Source: Armatimonadota bacterium
Lineage (GTDB): Bacteria; Armatimonadota; UBA5829
Direction: 5' to 3'
Length of the DNA stretch: 6,336 nt
Assembly: GCA_023474015.1 (NCBI GenBank)
Contig: JAMCYN010000067.1
Coordinates: forward strand, 1-6,336
The translations under genes and the position numbers were made by a program. Below are positions 1 to 5,718 of the stretch, in pieces. Within the stretch, counting starts at the first letter, position 1. Each line of letters opens with the position of its first letter. Below the pieces are notes generated by a model that saw only the letters and a list, made by a program, of their open reading frames with translations, had not been told where the DNA came from and searched no databases.

Positions 1-2
1 TC

Positions 3-65
3 TCCCAGGTCGACAAAGCCGTCAACAGTATCATTGACAACGCACGGTTCCGAGCCGCCGCTTGA
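3..65 (+). CDS. C-terminal end of an unidentified plus-strand gene (partial)
   Basis: The first bases of the window read as an open plus-strand frame of 20 codons ending in TGA at 63-65; the peptide begins SQVDKAVNSII and ends NARFRAAA. Third codon positions are mostly C (12 of 20), which resembles real coding sequence rather than chance. The start lies outside the window. I do not recognise the family from this short tail. The gene converges on the minus-strand genes, and about 40 bp beyond its stop is a perfect stem-loop. A transposase or other mobile-element gene is possible from that context, but nothing in the 20 residues proves it. Confidence 0.5.
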   Translation, partial: SQVDKAVNSIIDNARFRAAA

Positions 66-72
66 AAACGGC

Positions 73-165
73 TCAAATCGTAACTTGACTCAGTTGTAAA
101 GATCTTCGCTTATGAAGCGAAGCTAGTAGCTCAATTAGAGTGAATCCCATGCGTCTGTTTGCCAT
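73..165 (-). pseudogene. Truncated prepilin-type (class III signal, GFTLIELL) gene remnant
   Basis: The minus strand reads MANRRMGFTLIELL from an ATG at 163-165, then about 16 unrelated residues and a TGA at 73-75. The first part is a textbook type IV prepilin/pseudopilin leader: a short basic leader, the Gly-Phe cleavage/methylation site (G7/F8) and Glu at +5 (E12). In real members the next ~16 residues form a hydrophobic helix such as VVIAIIAIL. Here they are replaced by a charged stretch (SLHKRRSLQ), so the product could not be a pilin. The break, near 115-126, overlaps the stem-loop. The fragment lies 48 bp downstream of the regulator stop on the same strand. Large families of secreted or pilin-like proteins with this leader (often with DUF1559) are abundant in Planctomycetota and Armatimonadota. 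Alternatives are an assembly join or chance, but the motif with a good ribosome binding site makes chance unlikely. Confidence 0.65.
104..122. repeat. Perfect 8-bp stem-loop (inverted repeat) at a gene break
   Basis: CTTCGCTT at 104-111 is the exact reverse complement of AAGCGAAG at 115-122, with a 3-nt loop. Neither side has a convincing T-run: the plus strand continues CTAGTAGC and the minus strand ATCTTTAC, so it is at best a weak bidirectional terminator between convergent genes. It sits exactly where the prepilin-like reading frame loses its expected hydrophobic helix, so it could instead be the subterminal hairpin of a mobile element. A second, shorter palindrome, AGCTA-G-TAGCT, follows at 121-131. 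Confidence 0.55.
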
Positions 166-173
166 CTGAACAT

Positions 174-178
174 CCTCC
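174..178 (-). promoter_or_regulatory. Shine-Dalgarno site of the prepilin-like remnant
   Basis: GGAGG on the minus strand lies 8 nt before the ATG at 163-165. It selects that ATG over an in-frame ATG at 178-180 that overlaps the site itself. An intact ribosome binding site in front of a broken gene indicates that the start was once functional. Confidence 0.65.
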
Positions 179-213
179 ATTACCAACACTTGACCTCTTA
201 GCCTTATTCGATC

Positions 214-1281
214 TCAGTAATCGTCCCGCTCTCGTCTTTGCTCGCCGGTGACCGGAGGCGCGGTAGATTCCCGAACAACCAGTTCCGAAGGCAAAATTAT
301 CTTCTTTGGAGTGCTCTTGCCGCCGACCAACAGCCGTTCTTCCAACTCGTTAACAGCTATGATTGCAGCCTCACGCACGGGCAGCTTTACGGTCGTGAGC
401 GGCGGCTGGAACAATGCCGACATAGGGTGATCGTCAAATCCGACCACGCTTATGTCCTCCGGTACGCGGAGTCCTTCCTTGTGGAGGGCGGAGATCAGGC
501 TCATCGCAATATAGTCGTTAGCGGCGACAACCGCGGTAATATCGTTGTGCTTCAATTCGTAGACCAACTCGATCCCCACCGGCTCGTCGTACTTCGGCTC
601 AACAAGCATCGGCTGGACGAGATTAGCCTCGGCCAGGGCGTCACAGCAGCCGATATACCGGCCCCGAGCCCAGAAATACTTCTTGGTGTCTCCAATAAAC
701 GCCAGCCTCTGGTGTCCAAGGGTTAGAAGATGCCTTGCGGCAACAAGTCCGTCCACCCTGTCGTCGATCAACACATACGATGCCTCGAGTGACAGATGCG
801 CGGGGTTAAAGAAGTTGACCACGGGCTTGTCCGCCGGAAGCGCGGAAACGTCCATCGCCGTTAAGGCGATTACGCCGTCGGATTGGGACAATGCCGTGGG
901 CAGGTCGTCACCATTGCTGACAGTCACAAGAATGCAGGTCTCCCCGTGTCTTGATAGTTCGGATTCTATATTCTGCAAGATTACGCTCAAGAAGGGGTAG
1001 TCTATGGGGTCGGCTTTGGTGGAGTATGCAACACATATCATGTGTCGGGACTTCTTCAACGTCTTGCTCACGGTTGTTCCTTTGCCCTGAGTTCTGGAAA
1101 GGAGCCCCTCGGCGACGAGTGATTCAACCGCCTTTCGGACTGTAGGCCGGCTGATCCCCAGCTTCACGGCCAGTTCCCTTTCCGGCAGCAGCCTGCTGCC
1201 CACTTCAGCTTCGTGAAGCCAATCCAATAGTTGTTTCCTGGCGATATCTGTTTTTCCACCCGCTGATTCTACGTCCATCAT
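214..1281 (-). CDS. GntR-LacI hybrid transcriptional regulator (sugar-responsive repressor)
   Basis: This 355-residue cytoplasmic protein has the AraR-type architecture. An N-terminal GntR winged helix-turn-helix spans about residues 12-73, with the hallmark stretches LPERELAVKLGISRPTVRKA and LVAEGLLSRTQGKGTTV. A LacI/GalR-type periplasmic-binding-like effector and dimerisation domain fills about 80-340, with LIDDRVDGLVAARHLLTLGH, VVAANDYIAMSL, VPEDISVVGFDD and the PPLTTV segment near 293-298. Length and motif order are normal for a full-length protein. Two adjacent ATGs exist; GGAG 7 nt upstream favours the first, while AAGG 5 nt before the second would also work. The gene has its own promoter with the same operator-like repeats as the upstream exported-protein gene, suggesting autoregulation plus control of that gene. 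Family members bind sugars such as arabinose; the effector here is not readable from sequence, although a RhaT-type transporter nearby makes a deoxy-sugar plausible. Confidence 0.95.
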   Translation of the reverse strand: MMDVESAGGKTDIARKQLLDWLHEAEVGSRLLPERELAVKLGISRPTVRKAVESLVAEGLLSRTQGKGTTVSKTLKKSRHMICVAYSTKADPIDYPFLSVILQNIESELSRHGETCILVTVSNGDDLPTALSQSDGVIALTAMDVSALPADKPVVNFFNPAHLSLEASYVLIDDRVDGLVAARHLLTLGHQRLAFIGDTKKYFWARGRYIGCCDALAEANLVQPMLVEPKYDEPVGIELVYELKHNDITAVVAANDYIAMSLISALHKEGLRVPEDISVVGFDDHPMSALFQPPLTTVKLPVREAAIIAVNELEERLLVGGKSTPKKIILPSELVVRESTAPPVTGEQRRERDDY

Positions 1282-1288
1282 TGCCTTA

Positions 1289-1292
1289 CTCC
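1289..1292 (-). promoter_or_regulatory. Shine-Dalgarno site of the regulator gene
   Basis: GGAG on the minus strand is 7 nt from the first of two adjacent ATGs (1279-1281), supporting the MMD start. It lies only a few bases downstream of the third GGTAA repeat, so a protein bound to the repeats would cover the whole short leader. Confidence 0.6.
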
Positions 1293-1307
1293 ATTAGGTT
1301 ACCTAAT
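1293..1307. repeat. Perfect inverted repeat in the regulator leader (ATTAGGT-T-ACCTAAT)
   Basis: Seven-base arms flank a single central base, giving a 15-nt dyad that contains the start-proximal GGTAA repeat. It resembles the dyad sites usually bound by GntR-type dimers. The equivalent position in front of the exported-protein gene keeps only one arm, so this dyad is specific to the regulator's own promoter. Confidence 0.55.
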
Positions 1308-1325
1308 CATTACCAATAATTTACC
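1299..1325 (-). promoter_or_regulatory. Predicted operator: three GGTAA direct repeats, 11-bp phased (regulator gene)
   Basis: TTACC occurs on the plus strand at 1299-1303, 1310-1314 and 1321-1325, that is, three GGTAA direct repeats in the direction of transcription spaced exactly 11 bp, on one face of the helix. The array covers the downstream part of the -10 box and the presumed start. Counting from 1297, 23 of 29 positions match the array in front of the exported-protein gene (4580-4608). Repression by the adjacent GntR-LacI protein is the obvious inference but is not shown by sequence alone. Confidence 0.7.
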
Positions 1326-1346
1326 ATGGTATTCGTGCGCTGTCAA
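1318..1346 (-). promoter_or_regulatory. Sigma-70-type promoter of the regulator gene
   Basis: On the minus strand a consensus -35 box TTGACA (1341-1346) is followed by a 17-bp spacer and a -10 box TAAATT (1318-1323). The start would fall near 1311, giving a leader of about 30 nt. The spacer edge contains a 10-bp perfect palindrome, TACCATGGTA, at 1322-1331. The promoter lies between the exported-protein stop codon and the regulator start, so the regulator need not depend on read-through. Confidence 0.75.
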
Positions 1347-1367
1347 GACCTATTTCTTAATTATTCT

Positions 1368-4300
1368 TTATGACCCGGCGTCCAGCGCCGCTGTTGCAAG
1401 GATATACCTCTCGCCGGTAGCCGCGTCGGTCCTCACGGAGCCGGCCACGATTACCCTCTGTCCGACAGTGACTCCGCCCCCAACCATATTGACCCTGATC
1501 CCGGCGTGCCTGTCCATCTCTTCCACATAGAAACTGTCACTGAACCTGGCAGTCACGGCAACTTGTCCGGTCAGCACGGCTGTAGTGTCCGACACCGCCT
1601 TGATCTCGCTGATTTTCAGAGGCCTCGTGTAGCTCGTGCCCAGTCCGTATTTGTCCGCAAGGTAACTTCCCACCAGATTGCGCTCCGCGTCGTTCAGCTT
1701 GCGTCTGTATATCAGAATCTCGGAGATGTCGGCAGTGGGATACGTCCACGCAGTGTGCCAGAATTCCCAGTGACCGATCTTGATTCCCCTGGGTATATTG
1801 GTAAAGCTGGTGGGACTCCCACCCATACCCGGTGGCGCGCCAAGAACGCCGTTAGCGGCGCATCTCGTGTCTGTCGCGCTCGTCCCAAACAGGCATTCGA
1901 GAATGCCCGCGGTTCCAATGGAGGCGCCGTTGGCCTGCGCGAAATTACCCATTGACGTGGAATGGAAGGCGTTTACCCCGCCATAGCCGATCATCGCCGC
2001 CTCATTGACAGTGTCATCGACATCCGTATAGCCGAAAGTCCCCTGAGAGTTGTCCAGAACGTTGACCAGAGCGGCATTGGTGAAAGTAACATTCGCCACA
2101 ACGGCGAAGATCGTATACTCAGAGCTTTGCAGTGCGGTGTTGGCATCGGCGCGAAGGTATATGTGATTCTCAGCCCCGGCCAGTTGAGGGCTGAACCCCC
2201 CCGAGAGATGCACAGCCGGCTTCCCACCCAACTCGGGCACGGCGGTCCTAAAAGTGAACTGCGGTTGTGAAGTACTGTTGTTCCTAGCCGTCAGATCTCC
2301 CATGCCGCTGCCGCTGCACTCACGCCACTGCGCGACCGTCGTGCCGTCGATCAACGTCACCACCTGCGAGGCTTCGTACCAGGCCGCGAGGTCCTTGGTC
2401 ACCGGTGGGCGGTTCGGCTGTGCAATACTAAGCGTCGTCTCACCCGATCTCGGGTACCTGGCCATCAGCCAGCCGTCGAATGCCTCGAAGTGATAGCCGA
2501 TGCCCGTGGCTAGTCCGTTCAATGTGACATTAAAACCGGCGCCTGTTACATAGTTTGGAGACGCGGGGCCTGTCATGTCGTACGGAATGCCGTCTACCAC
2601 TACCCTTACGTAAGCGTCGGTCGATGTTCCTGGGCCGTAACCGTTCTGGTCTGAATAGGTCACCCTGAAAGTCGTCGCGCCGTTCGATGAAGTCTGGCTG
2701 GCGTTCGTCAATACCGGCGGGATTTCCCCATTGACCTGCGCCATGGTGATCTGATTACCGGCGTTGAGAGGAAGGAGTTCATAATAGCCGTTCGGCGTCG
2801 GCATCGGAGAGATGCTGGGCAGAAATCTGTATAGCTGGTAGGCTTGGATATTATGCACGGAAGTCGCGTTCGAGCCATGGGTCCCCCAGAAGCCGAACAG
2901 TTTGGTAAAAGGCGAGAAAAGGACGGTATAGACAGGACACAGCATCGGATCGTTTGCCGGGGGAAGGGTCCATTCATTATTGTTATTCGGATCGTTAGTG
3001 GACCTATAACCATGAATATAGGCGAAGCTTTCGTATCGGCAGTTGAGTTCGGTCAGGTCCTCGCCCGCGAATGTGACGCCGGGCAAGGCCGCGCACAAGT
3101 CCTTGTGGAGCTGCACGATGCCCTCGAGCGAGTTCATACCATTGAACATCCCATGGCCGTCCTGATAGTTGCCAAACGACTCATCCAGCGACACGACGTC
3201 CGGGGTGAGGTAAGTGGCATTAATTCCGGTGGATATCTGTCCCACCAGGAACTGACGCCAAGCATTACCGGCCGGGTTCATGACCGACGTGCCCGCGTAC
3301 CAGGTCGGCAGAAGGACGCCCGTAAAAGGATCCGACTGGTGATATGGCTGGTAAGTGGGGTAGAACGGACTGTCCTGACGGCACTGTAAGATGTTCACCC
3401 AGGGCATTATCCTAAAGCCGCTCCTCTGACGCCGACCGAGCCACCCAGCGCCGGCCGCGGATGGTGTGTAGTCCGGAAAATGGAGACCGTCCCATGGGTA
3501 TAGCAGCCAACTTGTCGTCCCCACTATTATCGCTCTGCTCGAGCCTACCAGCCCCGCAACCTGGCTGAACAAAGAATCCGTGGCTGAGATATCAATGTTG
3601 TAAAGCGAGAGCTTGACATCATTCACCCAACTCGGGGTGTCGCCGCGAATCTCGTAGTTCCTCGCCATCCACTCCCGGTATTGATGGACCGGCAGCGTCC
3701 AGTTGCCTTTGAAAGTCGATATTCTCCAGTTCACACCGGTGTAACTTGTATGGCCGGTGAAAGGCGCCGTAACTTCGCTGTCGAATGCGAGAGATGTCCG
3801 CGTGCTCTGCTTGTTAACATCGATGCCCTTGAAGTTGTAGGCCGTATCATCGCTTCTTATCCAGAATCCCTCATTGTTGCCCTGCACGACCGCAAACTGT
3901 GCGCCCAGGTGGTAGGGCCACATGAAGTATTCCCGCGTGAATAATGTTGGATTCTTTACCCCACTGATGCGGGCCCCACCGGAACAAGGCAAAATGACAT
4001 CCAGCGAGGTAACGATGCCATCGATCCCCCATCTCAGCCTGTGTAGATCGCTCCTGGTACTGCCGGAGGTCCTCATCTGGACAACGATATCCTTTGTAGC
4101 GGTATCAAGCCGCGCATTGATCCAAACGGTAGTATTACTCGCCAGATCGTACCGCCACTCCACGGCGTAATTGGACGGTCTGGTAAGACTTAACGCCGTG
4201 TTCAGGTTGGCGATGCTGCTTCCGGGGTATGTAATGTCTTCATAGGGGAGAAATCCGCCATCGGTGGCTCCCTGGGCATAGAGGACGCACGACCGAGTCT

Positions 4301-4547
4301 GAGTACCGGAATCGGGTGTTATATAGGATGTGCCGGTCTCTTTATTGATTAGCGTCGTGAGTTTACCGTTATCGAACGTCGCGCTGAACTTGGCCGTATC
4401 GAAGTAAGCCTTGTTTCCATCAACCATAACGCTATCCGCAACGCACGCGCCGGCCGCCAAGACGGTGAACAGCGCGGCAAGCAGGACGCGAATTTGCAGG
4501 CCGTACCGGCGCATGCCGCTTTGAGATCGATCATACCACACTTGCAT
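1368..4547 (-). CDS. Large exported DUF6259/glycoside-hydrolase-like protein with LamG-like and OB-fold tail
   Basis: This 1059-residue protein is probably an extracellular glycan-active enzyme. Residues 13-38 form a signal peptide: basic MRRYGLQIR, hydrophobic VLLAALFTVLAAG, with cleavage near ADS. The Cys at 35 is not in a good lipobox. Residues about 40-300 look like an all-beta N-terminal domain. About 300-600 look like a TIM barrel of the DUF6259 type (WDGLHFPDYTP at 352-362, MPWVNI at 381-386). Acidic candidates for catalysis are D450, D455-E456 (SLDES) and E496 (FAGEDLTEL). About 610-710 is an Ig-like segment, 718-970 a LamG/concanavalin-like domain ending in the typical ISEILIYRRKLNDAERNLVGSYLADKYGL region, and 977-1055 an OB-fold-like module (SFYVEEMDRHAGIRV). 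The start is supported by GGAGAAGGG just upstream; M12 would give a neater signal peptide but has no clear ribosome site. No anchor, dockerin or sorting motif follows the OB-like module. Substrate and exact family are inferred, not proven. Confidence 0.85.
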   Translation of the reverse strand: MQVWYDRSQSGMRRYGLQIRVLLAALFTVLAAGACVADSVMVDGNKAYFDTAKFSATFDNGKLTTLINKETGTSYITPDSGTQTRSCVLYAQGATDGGFLPYEDITYPGSSIANLNTALSLTRPSNYAVEWRYDLASNTTVWINARLDTATKDIVVQMRTSGSTRSDLHRLRWGIDGIVTSLDVILPCSGGARISGVKNPTLFTREYFMWPYHLGAQFAVVQGNNEGFWIRSDDTAYNFKGIDVNKQSTRTSLAFDSEVTAPFTGHTSYTGVNWRISTFKGNWTLPVHQYREWMARNYEIRGDTPSWVNDVKLSLYNIDISATDSLFSQVAGLVGSSRAIIVGTTSWLLYPWDGLHFPDYTPSAAGAGWLGRRQRSGFRIMPWVNILQCRQDSPFYPTYQPYHQSDPFTGVLLPTWYAGTSVMNPAGNAWRQFLVGQISTGINATYLTPDVVSLDESFGNYQDGHGMFNGMNSLEGIVQLHKDLCAALPGVTFAGEDLTELNCRYESFAYIHGYRSTNDPNNNNEWTLPPANDPMLCPVYTVLFSPFTKLFGFWGTHGSNATSVHNIQAYQLYRFLPSISPMPTPNGYYELLPLNAGNQITMAQVNGEIPPVLTNASQTSSNGATTFRVTYSDQNGYGPGTSTDAYVRVVVDGIPYDMTGPASPNYVTGAGFNVTLNGLATGIGYHFEAFDGWLMARYPRSGETTLSIAQPNRPPVTKDLAAWYEASQVVTLIDGTTVAQWRECSGSGMGDLTARNNSTSQPQFTFRTAVPELGGKPAVHLSGGFSPQLAGAENHIYLRADANTALQSSEYTIFAVVANVTFTNAALVNVLDNSQGTFGYTDVDDTVNEAAMIGYGGVNAFHSTSMGNFAQANGASIGTAGILECLFGTSATDTRCAANGVLGAPPGMGGSPTSFTNIPRGIKIGHWEFWHTAWTYPTADISEILIYRRKLNDAERNLVGSYLADKYGLGTSYTRPLKISEIKAVSDTTAVLTGQVAVTARFSDSFYVEEMDRHAGIRVNMVGGGVTVGQRVIVAGSVRTDAATGERYILATAALDAGS

Positions 4548-4581
4548 TAGTACCCTTCTCCGCCCCGAACTGGCTGCCTGT

Positions 4582-4608
4582 TTACCTATGCTTTACCAGG
4601 AATTTACC
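4582..4608 (-). promoter_or_regulatory. Predicted operator: three GGTAA direct repeats, 11-bp phased (exported-protein gene)
   Basis: TTACC on the plus strand at 4582-4586, 4593-4597 and 4604-4608 gives three GGTAA direct repeats with the same 11-bp phasing and the same position relative to the -10 box as in front of the regulator gene. Conservation is concentrated in the repeats and promoter boxes; the 15-bp inter-box stretch at 4609-4623 matches its counterpart at only 4 positions. The regulator two features downstream is the likely binder. Confidence 0.7.
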
Positions 4609-4629
4609 GTACTTATCCCCGATTGTCAA
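4601..4629 (-). promoter_or_regulatory. Sigma-70-type promoter of the exported-protein gene
   Basis: A consensus TTGACA (4624-4629), a 17-bp spacer and TAAATT (4601-4606) lie on the minus strand between the transporter stop and the exported-protein start. The box sequences and spacing are identical to those of the regulator promoter. The start would fall near 4594, giving a leader of about 47 nt. The -35 box begins 19 bp past the transporter stop codon. Confidence 0.75.
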
Positions 4630-4647
4630 GTGCTATTTTCAAAAAAC

Positions 4648-5685
4648 TCAGTATAGAAGCGAGTTGCCGTAGCCGATGATTCCGATTGCCGCGAGTATTA
4701 CCGCGATAGCAACATACATCGTCCTCAAAGGAGTACCTTTGCCGTCGCGCCACTCGCCCGTAGCTATCCCGAGGATGTTCGAAATAAGAATAGTGCAGCC
4801 CATATAGATGGCCCAGCCCGCGGAGCCACCCAGCGCGCCCATCATTCCCGCCGCTCGACCATATATTGCCAAAGCAACTATCCAGATCAGCCCCATCAGC
4901 GCCGCGAGAGGCCAGTGGCCCACAGTGCCGGATTCCGCGAACCTGGACCAAGTCCTGTTTCTTGTTAAATAGATCGTGCACGCAACAACGTTTGCCACAA
5001 ATGCGCCAAGAAGAGCAACGGCCCATATCGCGTCGGATGCGCCAACACCCGATCCGCTCGCAACCGCCGCCGCCTTTATCTTGTCACCGAATGTAAAAGC
5101 GAAGTTGAGCATCGGGCTGAAAATTCCCGACATTATGCAGATAATCAGGCCCTTGACGAAGACGCCGGTCGGTTTTTTCTCGCTCGGGGGTCTGTCTGCC
5201 GCCTTGGTCCTCAACACCTGTGCCTCTTTCTTCGCCCCCGCTATCGCGGAAACTATGACGCCCCCAAGCATGACGACGATTCCCGCGGTCACGGTCGCGC
5301 CGCCGGCCGTCGTGAAGACCGACGGCTTCATGGCCATCGGAACAAGCGAACCAATGGCCGTGATCAGACCTACGCCGATGGCGAACCCGAGGCTCATTCC
5401 GAGAAGAGCGATACCCTGGCCGAACGTAACCGCCCCCACCCCGTAACACAGACCGAACAGGAACACGAGCCCAACCGCTCCCGTGCCGGCCTTTGAATAC
5501 ACCGAAAACAAATCGGGAACACCCAGGTAAGCGATTACCCAGGGGCCGATCAAGAAGGCAACCAGCACAAAGACGAGCCACACGTTTTCCCACGCCCACC
5601 TGACAGTCTTTTTCATGGGCAAGGCGAAGCTTCCGGCCAATGCGCCGCTGACAATCGCCAGTGCAAGACCCAAACCTGCGTTCAT
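4648..5685 (-). CDS. rhaT: RhaT-family L-rhamnose/proton symporter-like sugar transporter
   Basis: This 345-residue inner-membrane protein matches the length (about 344) and pattern of L-rhamnose/H+ symporter RhaT. About ten hydrophobic segments can be read, near residues 4-23, 36-54, 68-86, 90-115, 130-150, 175-200, 218-240, 258-275, 283-306 and 323-343. Family-like stretches include PMKKTVRWAWENVW (23-36), GPWVIAYLGVPDLFSVYS (47-64), LLGMSLGFAIGVGLI (94-108) and VKGLIICIMSGIFSPMLNFA (177-196). A hydrophilic cytoplasmic loop with many Lys/Arg spans about 151-173. A near-perfect ribosome site, AAAGGAGG, precedes the ATG by 6 nt. The gene follows the UroD-like gene by 33 bp, so the two are probably one transcript. 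Family assignment is firm; L-rhamnose as the substrate is inferred, since distant members may carry other deoxy-sugars. Confidence 0.9.
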   Translation of the reverse strand: MNAGLGLALAIVSGALAGSFALPMKKTVRWAWENVWLVFVLVAFLIGPWVIAYLGVPDLFSVYSKAGTGAVGLVFLFGLCYGVGAVTFGQGIALLGMSLGFAIGVGLITAIGSLVPMAMKPSVFTTAGGATVTAGIVVMLGGVIVSAIAGAKKEAQVLRTKAADRPPSEKKPTGVFVKGLIICIMSGIFSPMLNFAFTFGDKIKAAAVASGSGVGASDAIWAVALLGAFVANVVACTIYLTRNRTWSRFAESGTVGHWPLAALMGLIWIVALAIYGRAAGMMGALGGSAGWAIYMGCTILISNILGIATGEWRDGKGTPLRTMYVAIAVILAAIGIIGYGNSLLY

Positions 5686-5691
5686 TAAGAG

Positions 5692-5699
5692 CCTCCTTT
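5692..5699 (-). promoter_or_regulatory. Strong Shine-Dalgarno site of the transporter gene
   Basis: AAAGGAGG on the minus strand, 6 nt before the ATG at 5683-5685, fixes the transporter start and suggests efficient independent initiation within the two-gene transcript. There is no promoter-like sequence in the 33-bp gap. Confidence 0.75.
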
Positions 5700-5718
5700 G
5701 CCATTAGACGCGGACAAA

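Noticed and set aside
180..195. A TTACC (180-184) followed 11 bp later by TGACC (191-195), resembling two of the three operator repeats
   Set aside because: The second copy is imperfect, the third is missing, and there is no TTGACA-N17-TAAATT promoter in register. The match may be chance.
238..726. Long plus-strand open frame opposite the regulator gene
   Set aside because: It is antisense to a clearly recognised GntR-LacI gene, and its translation shows no domain; it is a shadow of the real frame.
1442..1550. The OB-fold-like C-terminal module of the exported protein read as a DNA-binding domain
   Set aside because: In exported multi-domain proteins of this kind the OB-like fold is a structural or adhesive module, and the signal peptide argues against a DNA role.
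2844..3389. 181-codon plus-strand open frame opposite the exported-protein gene
   Set aside because: It is antisense to a continuous 1059-codon frame with recognisable domains, and its translation has no family features.
4641..4665. Possible intrinsic terminator at the end of the transporter gene (AACTC/GAGTT stem followed by a T-run on the minus strand)
   Set aside because: The stem is only 5 bp with an 11-nt loop, overlaps the stop codon, and leaves only four T after the stem. It is too weak to call.
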